A stretch of 64,000 bases of DNA, from the NCBI GenBank assembly GCA_027924645.1, contig BSBN01001752.1, positions 12,108,001 through 12,172,000 on the forward strand. Reading direction: 5' to 3'. The position numbers and the translations under genes were made by a program. Source of the DNA: Cunninghamia lanceolata (Eukaryota; Streptophyta; Pinopsida; Cupressales; Cupressaceae). Under the pieces are notes generated by a model. It worked only from the letters and a program-made list of their open reading frames with translations, did not search any database and had not been told where the DNA came from. Positions 1 through 9,536 of this stretch are shown piece by piece. The first letter of the stretch is position 1. Every line of letters begins with the position of its first letter.

Positions 1-578
1 CTATATCCAAAACATTCTTACTTCCTTCTACAGACATGCATTATCGACAATAAAGAGCTCCAAACTTTACAAGACACTAAACCTACTCAAGAAAGAATAA
101 TAGTTAAACATCATTAGATTGATACAATCATAAAATGACTATAATTCTAAGGAACTATTTTGAACTCCACATTTGACTCTAAAATAATCTTAATTTGACC
201 ATTATATATATAAAACTATCAATCGATAAAGACATCAATAAGCAAGGGTAAATTTTATTAAATTAAATTCTATTCTAATACCTTCTTCCAAACCCCATGA
301 TTAATTTTATTACAAATGCTTATAAAAACATTAAACTAAATCACAAGGCACTCAAGGATCATAGAATTTGGTTCTAATAATGAATTGCTCTAAGTTAATT
401 ATTAGTGTTACCAATTACTAATCTCTTCAAAGCCTTATTCGACTAATTAGGTAACACTTAAATTCTAACATGGAGAAAGAATACTATACTCTTATGAGTT
501 TAAACTAGAGGTGGCCCACAAAGTTGAATTCACTATTGGTAAAAAATATTAGACACCCAAAGTCTTAGGTTCTGCAGA
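1..578. other. AT-rich flank, no gene seen
   Basis: AT-rich sequence with no credible ORF, RNA gene or recognisable repeat. It is the left target flank of element E1; its last bases form the left target-site duplication. Confidence 0.6.
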
Positions 579-583
579 CGGTA
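579..583. repeat. E1 left target-site duplication (CGGTA)
   Basis: CGGTA directly precedes the LTR start and recurs at 11772-11776 directly after the second LTR. A 5-bp duplication is what a Ty3/gypsy integrase makes and fixes both element ends. Confidence 0.95.
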
Positions 584-659
584 TGTTGGCACTCATTTTG
601 GCCTGGAGATTGAGCTTGCTTGTTGGAGGGTTTCTTCATTTAAACCCTATGTTTTCTTG

Positions 660-1410
660 CCCATCGGTGTGACCTCGTAGGCTTCTTGGCGATTAGGTTG
701 GCTTGGTGTTTGGCATCGGGGTGACCTGTGTGGTCGGGTGAACGGGCAAGTGTTGTGCCGACAGTTAAGAGTCTCGCCGACGGAGGATGTGTTTTATTTG
801 TAGGCATCGGCGTAACATTCTTCATCGGCTGGGAAGTTTATGGTTCCACCGACGGCGTTGGTCATGCCGATGGGGAGTGAGTCAAGTGTTCGTCGGCGAG
901 ATTTTGCATATCGGCTAAGGTCTTTTGCAGTTTGCCGATGGAGGGAAGTCACCCCGATGGGGAGTGTCATCGGAGTGAGATTGAGTATCGGGTCGACTTT
1001 GAGATGCTTGCCCGATGATGTTTTTCTTGCCGATCGGGAGACATCACTGTAGCATACTTTTTCTCTGGCCGATGATGGAGTTGATGGTGGTCTTCGGTGT
1101 GACTCAGCATATCGGTGGGGAGACTTTCGGGTTGGCCGATGGTGTTGGTCACACCGACAACGGAGTATGGAGTAGCGTTCGGCGAGACAGTTGTCTATCG
1201 GCAAAGGTTTTTTGGGAGCTGCCGATGTGAGATGTTTGGCCGATGTGATGTTATCGGCGTGGGTCACACCGACGAAGGGATGTTTTGAAGGTTATCGGGG
1301 TGACTTATATTATCGGCCAGGGAGTTACTTGTTGCTCCAATGGATGGCAGTCTTGCCGAAGACTTTGGGGAGTGTAGTTTGCGGTCGGGAAGACTTTTGA
1401 GATCGGCAGG
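660..1410. promoter_or_regulatory. CCGAT-rich U3 segment of E1
   Basis: By eye about 22 copies of CCGAT or its complement ATCGG lie in roughly 750 bp at irregular spacing, plus about ten near variants (CCGAC, TCGGC). It lies upstream of the TATA box in U3. The E2 LTR has unrelated motif-rich DNA at the same place. Binding of any factor is inference. Confidence 0.6.
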
Positions 1411-1878
1411 AGAATTATGGGGTGAGCCAATGGCATGTCTTAGCGATGGGCTTTTGGTGAGGGCTTGTGTGTCGAGCGTGGCAAAAGCGCTCGACACTTG
1501 ATGTGTATGCGATCAGGCTTATAAGGTAATGGAAGGCTCTCGGCACCGTGCATGTGGGATTAATCCCCTTGCATTATTTTTGAACCTGCGAAGAAGCATG
1601 TTTTGGCGGGAAATCCTTTTTGAATGCAGCGACGGTTTCCAAGTGAAATGCGGGTGGTTGAGCCATCAATGACGGTCGTGCAGGGGTATGGGTGATGAAT
1701 ACAAATGGTGAAGCTGCCTGATCATGAATGAAGACTTCCAGATAGTGGCGCTTGGCTCGAGGCTCCTCTTTGTCTGCTGCATTTACATTTTCTGAGCGCC
1801 ATTCCTTCTGAGGACTGTATCTGGCGGATTTTTTGAAATAATCATGTAATTAATTGCTGTGGTACACTCTCTGGCTAT

Positions 1879-1884
1879 TATAAG
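1879..1884 (+). promoter_or_regulatory. TATA box of the E1 5' LTR
   Basis: TATAAG within TTATAAGCAGG. The same core with similar flanks occurs in the other E1 LTR (10834-10839) and in both E2 LTRs (26491-26496, 31602-31607), while sequence further upstream is unrelated. Transcription would start roughly 30 bp downstream. Confidence 0.7.
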
Positions 1885-2822
1885 CAGGAAGTGTTACTCA
1901 TTTTGTTGTTGTTGAAAGTTGAACATTTTGGCTCTGTAACACAATACAGTTCGTTTTGGTTGCTCTGTACATCTAAAACTTGTGAGTTTATGTATCTCCT
2001 GTTGTATGTTTTTGTATGAATCCACTGATTTCATGGTTAAAGTTATATGAGAAATGCTATGTTAGCATGTGTTTTGTTAATTCTGTCTCCAGTATTGCAT
2101 GTATCTTTCTCCTGAGTCTGGGTATTTAAGGAATGTTGAGACTCTAGAACATAGAATTCCTGTGTTGAATGTCTGATCTTTTAACTTCTGCTCAAAGGTA
2201 GATTAAACTGTTTTCAGATTAAACATTGGGAAGGGTATACTGCAGTAGGGATGCCATAAGTAGAGATAACTTAACACTCTGTGTTGGGAGATATCTGTAA
2301 GGTAGGTATCATATATATCCCTCTGAAATCTAGTTTTAGCTGTTCATGCTGATCATTCATAGGTGTATGTCTACTGACTCCAGGCCTTGGATAGGCACCA
2401 ATCTTGCTTTGTGTTTGTGTTACAACCATGTCCAGCTTTGCATCCAAACTCAAAATCATAATCAAACTCTAAAACAACCATTAGGACATTAGAATTAGTT
2501 TTAGGATCCTCAGTCCTCTGTCTACAACTGCAAATAGGCCCAAAGCTAGCCCCTTTGCTCTTATCTTTCAGTTTTGGTCTACTTACAGGAGGACTTATCT
2601 GCTTTCTGACAGCATCCCAATCCTTGTATGCGTATCTCATGGATGTTGAGTAGGGAATACCCCCCTAGGTCCTGCAGAGCCTGAAGAAGAAGAGGAGATA
2701 AAATATAGAGTCTATCTCCTACACTGTTGGCCCCTGGCCCAGAGATCCTGTTGATCACTGATGGCTACCTTGTAGGGAAATATGGGAATAAGCATCCAGT
2801 CTGGGAAAAAACCAACAGAAAT

Positions 2823-2840
2823 TGGCGACTCTACTGGGGA
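2823..2840 (+). other. E1 primer-binding site, tRNA-Arg type
   Basis: TGGCGACTCTACTGGGGA starts five bases after the 5' LTR. It is complementary to the 3' end of plant tRNA-Arg (…TCCCCAGCGGAGTCGCCA, from memory) apart from two positions near its middle. The E2 site is an exact complement. Confidence 0.85.
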
Positions 2841-2889
2841 ATTGTGAAAGAACCCTGATTTATAAAAGAAAACAGTTCCTAGTAATAGG

Positions 2890-2900
2890 TGGCGACTTCG
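2890..2900 (+). other. second PBS-like motif in the E1 leader
   Basis: TGGCGACTTCG repeats the first eight bases of the PBS 67 bp downstream. E2 has the equivalent at 27560-27571. Confidence 0.5.
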
Positions 2901-2934
2901 AAGTAATCTCCCAACCGGTCAAAGTAAAATTTAT

Positions 2935-5340
2935 ATGCAGGGGAGAAGATCCCAACAAAATCCTTTATTTGAAGAGTTAACAGTAACAAGAAGTATGATG
3001 TACAAAAGAAAGGGAGCTGTCTCAGTCAGTCATGAGGGTTCCCCCAGAAAAAATGATGATATGCAAGACAATCCAAGGTCTTCAGACAAGGCAGTACCTT
3101 ATTTTTCAAATGCAGAAGCTGATATTCAGGGTGCATATGAGAGGCAACAGGGTGGTAACATGAGAATGAGGTCAGAGGTGTTCCAAGAACGCCCATTTCT
3201 AGACCCTAGTGAAAGGTTTGAAGAGGCAGAGTCTCTAAGGGATGATGAAGATGATGATCAGAATATGGTAAAACCATCCTCCTCTAGGCCCAGTGAGGAA
3301 GAACTAGCTGATGAAATTAGGAGCTTAAGGGCCGAGTTCGAATATCAGCAGGCAATAACAATCAGAGATGACTTGAGGAAGAAAGTGCAAGCTTTGAGGA
3401 CTGCCCAGAATAATTCAATTCCTACCCTTGAGAATGCAAATGTGCAGAGACATCAACAGAGAAATGAAGTTCAACATCAGCATAATGATGAGAGATAAAA
3501 TGTGAATGATGCTAGGATACCACTGAACAATGTAAGAAACCAGAATGCAAACAGAAATATTAATGTTAATCAGTTAAACAGACAGCCAATGCAGCTAGAT
3601 AGATTCAGACAGCTGGTGTTTGATGGTATTCCTGGGTATCCTAACCCCATTGATAAGCATCTAAGGCTGCAAGTGCCTAAATTTTTAGGAAACAACACTG
3701 TGTCAGGAGAAGATCATCTAAAAGCTTTTCAAAATGTCATGGATAACTTTGAGGTTGAACATGAGGATGTTTTCATGAAGTCATTCATGCAATCCTTAGT
3801 AGATGAGGCAAGAGAATGGTACAAGAATCTGCCTGACCGGAGTATTTCATCATGGGATGATTTTAAAAGGATGTTCAAGGAGCAATATGGTGACAAAACT
3901 GACCCTAGCTTTTTTGTAAATGAGTTCACCAGTATCACTAAAGGGTCAAATGAGCAGGTTGCAGATTTTAATGCAAGATTTACTAAAGTGTTAAACAAAT
4001 TACCATATCACATGAGGCCAAATGAACCAATGTGCATAATATTGTATATCAATGCCTTTGATGCAAAAACTGCATATGGATTAAGAGATAAAGGTCCTGC
4101 TACTCTCAGGGATGCTTTCAGAATTGCAGTGAATATTGAAAACAACAGGAAAGCATCAGGCAAGACAAATAGAAGGGATGATATAAAAATTCTGTAGAAT
4201 CCAAACAAGCCTCAGAACACTCAAGGTAATACATCTGCCCCTGAAGATAAGATAGACAAATTGGCAAATGTTGTTAAGGACCTGAGCTATAGATTAGCTA
4301 GAAGTGAAAAAGGGATAGGTCCTGATAGGCAAGTCTATCAAAGGCAGGAAAAGAGGCCATCATTGCATGATATGCCTTATAATACCAATTGGCATAATGG
4401 TAAGCCTATATTCCCACACAACAACACAAATCAGAGAGCTCAACATGTCAAAGAAACTCCTGATCCTCTAAAGAAAGCTATAAATATTGTTGATGATGCT
4501 CCATGGTGTATAATTTGTCAGATGCCACATTCACAGTTACATTGTATGATTGCTCAGTCCTTGTGTGATAATACTACATCTTGTAATGAATGCAATGAGC
4601 CACATTATGTGCAAGATGATGATGTAAATATGATGTCCATAAGCAATGGATACACTCTTTATGATGCCGATGAGAGTACAAATGATGGAACTCAGGGCTG
4701 CCAACAGTTCCCATATGATGAAGATGATGAAGTTAACTATGCCTATGCTCAGAACTCACACAATTTTCTGAGTAACTTACAACGACCTTCTGATGAGGAA
4801 ATTAGGGCCTTCACAGCTGCAGCAGTTGCTCAAGTCAAGAGCAACTACAATCTCAGAGGTAAAAATCAAGTAAGCAGCCCATATCAGTCAGAAGATATTT
4901 CTGCAGGTCAGCCAGTGCATGGTCATAAAGGAATTGAATCACAAAAAAGGCAGTGGGTTAATAATAAACAGAATTTCAGACATAGAACAGGTCATGAATC
5001 TCAAGGACCAGAAATTAGAATCCCTCAGGCTGAAGATCAAAGCAAAGGTTCCCAAGACAAAAATGATGATCAGGGAACTATGAAAGTAAAAGCTAAATCA
5101 GTTCAGGATAAAAACAAGATTGTGGAGCAAGCTACAACTGTTATACAAAATTATGCTCCATTTGATATAGCTCAAGTCCTCTCCCAGGTAAAAGTCTCTG
5201 TTCCACTTATGGAACTGATGAAAGTGGAAGAAATTAAGAATAGGACAATATCCCTAATTTCAGGGGTACCTTTTCAAGCTAAACAAAATGCTCAGACCCA
5301 GGGTGAGAAACATGTCATATGTAATGAAGAAGATGAGGCT
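2935..5340 (+). pseudogene. gag: E1 gag, broken by in-frame stops
   Basis: Read from the ATG at 2935, the first start after the PBS. An N-terminal charged region ends at a TAA (3496). The next section (about 3661-4170) is a retrotransposon gag (capsid-like) domain with motifs such as VPKFLG and AREWYKNLP, followed by a TAG at 4195. A knuckle-like stretch CIICQMPHSQLHC lies near 4507-4545 (C-x2-C-x3-H-x4-C, one residue short of the usual CCHC spacing). A hydrophilic linker leads into protease in the same frame. Both stops fit a single C-to-T change of a Gln codon. The product would form the particle and bind element RNA. Confidence 0.88.
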
Positions 5341-5740
5341 CCTGAGGTTTATTTAGGAGTGACTATGACAAAGTGTCCTTCACAAGTGGAACCATTTTAT
5401 GTTTCCCTAGTTATAAATGGAAAAATAATTAGAAATTGTATGCTTGACTCTGGAGCATCTACAAATGTCATGTCTTTGGCCATCATGCAACAAGCTGGAT
5501 TGAAAATTGACAAGGCATGTGGAAAATGTTATGCTATGGATGCCAGAGAGGTACCAGTTATTGGAATCATGAAGGATGTAGATTTCAAACTGGCAGCATT
5601 TCCTGAAAAGAGATATAAAATGAATATAACAGTGGTTGACATCAAGCCACAGTATGGTATGTTGTTGTCAAGAAGATGGGCAGCACTAATTGGTGGAAGT
5701 ATGCAGCTGGACCTGTCATATGCCATGATTCCAATGAATG
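5341..5740 (+). pseudogene. pol: E1 protease domain (pol)
   Basis: Retropepsin-like aspartic protease with the active-site motif LDSGAST near 5443-5463, following a strand with NGKIIRN as is typical. It would cut the gag-pol polyprotein. This segment itself has no stop; the frame is shared with gag upstream and RNase H downstream. Confidence 0.88.
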
Positions 5741-5916
5741 GCAGGGATGTTAAGCTAATCAGAGAACAAAGATCATCAGAGACAGTGGAAGACCAAGAAG
5801 CAGAGGAACATATATGCTTTGTAAACATTGACTGTGATAACTTCAAGGTTGTCTTAGATGATAGAGAAGATAAAAAGAAAAATGTCTGCATTGAAGAATT
5901 GGATCAGCAGGGTTTG

Positions 5917-6310
5917 TGGACCATGTATTTTGATGGAGCTTGTGCAAAAGAAGGCTCTGGAGCTGGAGTTGTTTTCCTGTCTCCAACTGGTAAGCTCCTC
6001 AAATTCTCTTTCTTGCTGAGGTTTGTTTGCACAAACAACATTGCAGAATATGAGGCTTTACTCTTAGGCCTAAATATTGCTCTCAAACATGGAATCAAAA
6101 TGCTAAGACTATTTGGGGATTCTGAGCTGATTGTATCCCAAATTAGAGATAGGTATGCTTAAAAAAATAAAAGGTTGAAACAATACAAGCATGCTGTTTG
6201 GGATACCATTGAACTTTTTGATGCATTTTCAATAGGCTGGGTAGAGAGGTCAAAGAATGTTATGGCTGATTTCTTAGCCAATGTTGCAATAAGGCCAGAT
6301 GACATCACTC
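5917..6310 (+). pseudogene. pol: E1 first RNase H domain, upstream of RT
   Basis: An RNase H fold lying between protease and reverse transcriptase. Motifs in order: FDGACAKEGSGAG (first Asp), NIAEYEALLLGL (Glu), GDSELIVSQI (second Asp) and NVMADFLAN (last Asp), so the DEDD set is complete. A TAA at 6160 interrupts it, consistent with CAA to TAA. The style resembles the extra archaeal-type RNase H of Tat elements rather than the usual gypsy RNase H. It would degrade RNA in RNA-DNA hybrids during reverse transcription. Confidence 0.85.
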
Positions 6311-6783
6311 TGTCAGATGTTACAAATGTAGAAGTTAAAATCAGGCCTGCAGTACCAGAAAATATATGCAGTTGGCAAGTGTTTAATGATGATAGGGACT
6401 TGTTAAAATTTTTGCACTGCATAGATGAATATGAGAATCAAGAAATTGATTTCCAAGCTTTTGTAGAGACTATAGATGGAAAAGAAACTCTTGTGGGAAA
6501 AGAGATAATTCAATTGAAGACTAATAAAATCCCCAGAGGATTAGTAGCTTTGGAAAGGGCTTTTGACAGTAGAGATAAATTGGTCACAAAGACATCTCCC
6601 ACAAATAAGGAAGATTTAGAAGAGATAAATCTGGGGACATCTCAGGCCCCTCAGAAGGTATACATTGGTAAACAGCTCAAACCACACATCAGGAGTATGT
6701 TGATTGCATTACTGAAAAGGTACAAACATGTTTTTGCTTGGTCATATGAGGACCTAAAAGCCTACAGGGAAGATTTATTCCAG

Positions 6784-7570
6784 CATGAGATCCCATTGAA
6801 GCCGGGAGCTAAGCCATTCAGACAAAGGCAAAGACCTATTAATCCTACCTTGGCTCCAAAGATGCAGGAAGAACTTAAAAAGCTTAGGGAAGCTGGAATA
6901 ATTGTGCCAATCAGACATTCAACTTGGGTGTCTAACCTTGTCCCAGTTAGAAAAAAGAATGGTGATATTAGGCTTTGTGTTGACTTCAGGAACTTGAATG
7001 TATCCTCTTTAAAGGATAATTATCCACTGCCTAATATGGAAGCTATGTTGCAGAGAGTGACTGGTTGTGAACTCTTATCCATGATGGATGGATTTTCAGG
7101 TTATAATCAGGTGAAGGTGAAGGAATCAGAACAGTATAAGACTGCCTTCACCACTCCATGGGGAACTTATGTGTATATTAGAATGCCGTTTGGGCTAACA
7201 AATGCAGGTGCTACATTTCAAAGGGAAATGGATGTTGCTTTTGTAGGGTTGATTGATTCAATCCTGGCTGTGTATCAGGATGACTTGACTGCTTACTCAA
7301 AGAAAGAAGAGCAACATTGTTTGCATCTAGAGCATATTTTCATAAGAGCACTGGAGTATGGCATTTCTTTAAATCCAAAGAAGTGTGCTTTTGGGGTGGT
7401 TGAAGGAAAACTCCTAGGGCACATTGTTTCCAAGGATGGAGTTAGGATAGATCCAGAGAGAGTGGCTGCTATTGACAAAATTCAAATGCCAAAAACTGTA
7501 AAAGGAGTTTAGTCCTTCTTTGGATAGATAAATTTTGTTAGGAGATTTGTTCCCAACTTTGCAGAAACCA
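6784..7570 (+). pseudogene. pol: E1 reverse transcriptase domain (pol)
   Basis: Gypsy-type RT with recognisable blocks: RLCVDFRNLN, GFSGYNQV, AFTTPWGTYVY, MPFGLTNAGATFQR and the catalytic YQDD at 7273-7284. The connection after the thumb, expected as SFFG.INF.RRF, carries two TAG stops (7510 and 7525). The catalytic residues are intact, so the stops are the visible lesions here. The domain copies the RNA genome from the tRNA-Arg primer. Confidence 0.93.
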
Positions 7571-7689
7571 CAAGGAACATTTCCAAGATGATGAAGAAGG
7601 ATACAACTGTCCACTGGGAAAGTGAAGCAATTGAATCATTTCAGAGTATCAAAGAGGCAATCAAAATGGCCCCTGTTCTTAAATCTCCT

Positions 7690-8090
7690 GATTTTTCTAG
7701 GCCATTCCAAGTATTTTCATTTGCTTCCTTTCATACTGTTGCTACATGTTTGCTACAGAAAAACGAAGATGGTTTTGAATAGCCCATAGCTTTCTTCAGT
7801 ATGTCCTTGCAGGCTTCTGAGTTGAAATATGATATTATGGAAAAACAGGCATATGCACTAGTCTGAGCCATCAAAAGTTTCAGACCATACTTGGTAGGAT
7901 CACATATAATTGCATATGTACCCCATGCAGCAGTCAAAGACATTTTCACTCAACAGGAAGTGACTGGAAGAAGGTGCAGATGGATAAACAAACTGCAAGA
8001 GTTTAACATAGACATACAAATTACCAAGTTGGTAAGAGGGCAAGGATTCGCCAAGATGATGGCACAGTCAAACTTGGAAGCATGCCAAGT
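7690..8090 (+). pseudogene. pol: E1 second (gypsy-type) RNase H, catalytically degenerate
   Basis: Placed directly after RT as in all gypsy elements. The first catalytic site, usually TDAS, reads SFAS, and the later TDH-type site reads YVPHAAV, so at least two catalytic Asp are missing. The Glu-containing helix EKQAYALV is kept. Stops: TAG at 7780 and TGA at 7864. Loss of the active site in this copy with a complete one in the upstream RNase H fits takeover of function by the first domain. Confidence 0.8.
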
Positions 8091-8309
8091 TAATGTAGTC
8101 CAAAATGAGAGTGTAAATGTATCAGGATCTGAATGGTACAAGGACATTATATACTACTTGCAAAATCTGAATTGTCCTTCCCATTTCAGTGACAGTCAAA
8201 AGAGGACTTTAAAGTTACATGCAATCAGGTATGTTATTGTTCAAGGTGAGCTATACTGGAAAAACCCTGATGGTGTGCTGCTGAGATGTGTGGATGAGGA
8301 TATGGCTAA

Positions 8310-9390
8310 CAATGTTTTGATTGATATGCATAAAGGATTGTGTGGTGGACATTATACTGCCCAAACAACAGCTCATAAGATTCTCAGGGTAGGATATTGG
8401 TGGCCCACTCTCTTTTTAGATGCACAAAGGTTAGTGAGGAAGTGTGACCCTTGCCAAAGATTTTCAGGAAAGTTGAAATATGATGGTGCTTTACCCCTCA
8501 GGACTGTAACTGTGGATGCTCCATTTCAGCAATGGGGAATTGACTTCGTAGGGGAAATTGCAGACAAATCAAGTGGGGGACACAGTTGGATTTTAGTGGC
8601 AACTGATTACTTTACCAAATGGATTGAGGCCATTCCAACTAAGAGAGCTACAAGTAAGGTGGTGACAGATTACATGCTAGAAAATATTATCATCAGGTTT
8701 GGAGTACCATTCAAGATAGTCACTGATAATGCTATGTGCTTCAGATCAGGTGAATTTGTTGATTTTTGCAACAGGTATGGGATAAATTTATCATATGCAT
8801 CACCATATCACCCACAAGGGAATGGTCAAGCAGAATCAAGCAATAAAAGCATCATGAAAATTATCAAGAGGATACTGGACAAGAACAAGAGAGCTTGGGA
8901 CTCAAAATTAAAATTAGCAATATGGGCTGACAGAGTGACAGTAAAAAAGGCTATTGGGATGTCACCCTTTGAGCTAGTATATGGTGCATTAGCCAGATTG
9001 CCCATGAACAATCTCCTACCAGTTTACAAATTCATCCAAGAAAATGATGAGGAGATTGAAGACTCCATGATAGAAAGAGTGAACCAGCTGGTTGCACTGG
9101 ATGAAAACAGAAGGAAAGCCCACCAGATTAATCTCAAGAGACAACAAGATGTGAAATATCAGTTTGACAGGAGAGCTACTAAAAGGAAATTTCAGGTCAA
9201 TGATCTGGTGCTCATATGGAATGCAAAAGATCAGGACAAGGGTAAACATGGTAAATTCAAACCCTTATGGATGGGCCCATATCAGATTTGCAGTGCTCAT
9301 GGGGAGGATTCTTATTTCCTCCAGGCCCTAGATGGTGAAGTTCTGGAATTGCCTGTGCATGGCCAATTCCTTAAGTTCTATTTTGCATAG
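8310..9390 (+). pseudogene. pol: E1 integrase domain (pol)
   Basis: Uninterrupted from 7891 to the stop at 9388-9390. It has an HHCC zinc-binding N-terminus (HKGLCGGH ... CDPCQR), then the DDE core: GIDFVG, VTDNA, and the Glu in GQAESSNKS. The C-terminal part ends GQFLKFYFA with no chromodomain, as expected for Tat elements. It would insert the cDNA and make the 5-bp duplication. Confidence 0.93.
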
Positions 9391-9469
9391 ATGACTTGTC
9401 GCTGTGCACATTTGTAAAAACATGTATATAGTGTAAATGCCTTGTACAGTTCGTGCTTTTTGGTTTTTT
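9391..9469 (+). other. E1 3' untranslated segment
   Basis: Short T-rich stretch after the pol stop. No polypurine tract is visible here or immediately before the 3' LTR. Confidence 0.5.
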
Positions 9470-9536
9470 GCCTGGTCTGCCCGGAGATCTGGTTCTCGCT
9501 GTAGGTTTTCACCTACACATCCCCATTCGGAGCCAG
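9470..9536 (+). ncRNA. E1 tRNA-Arg-like block before the 3' LTR (3' half only)
   Basis: CCTGGTCT...CCGGAGATCTGG resembles the anticodon arm and following bases of tRNA-Arg. It is followed by a perfect 7-bp hairpin (TGTAGGT / ACCTACA, loop TTTC, 9500-9517) and by CCCCATTCGGAGCCA, which resembles the acceptor end. The LTR starts two bases later. E2 has a fuller version at 29723-29817. Function is unknown; tRNA similarity is from memory. Confidence 0.65.

Larger units (their letters stand above)
584..2817 (+). repeat. E1 5' LTR
   Basis: Begins TGTTGGCACTC and ends CCAACA; matched along its length by 9537-11771. Three parts are visible: a first ~85 bp resembling the E2 LTR start, a CCGAT-rich segment (about 660-1410), and from about 1548 a part resembling E2 again that holds the core promoter and R-U5. 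ORFs read inside it occur in both LTRs and are not treated as genes. Confidence 0.95.

Noticed and set aside
840..1497. Several overlapping ORFs in the CCGAT-rich part of the E1 LTR
   Set aside because: GC-richer repeat words leave many frames open on both strands; they recur at 9793-10501 in the other LTR.
5529..5891. Minus-strand ORFs beneath E1 gag-pol (also 3729-3998, 7731-7949, 9016-9249)
   Set aside because: Shadows of the coding strand with no domain of their own.
2935..9390. A changed genetic code or general TAG suppression
   Set aside because: TAA and TGA also interrupt the frames, and CAG-to-TAG decay in methylated DNA explains the excess without a code change.
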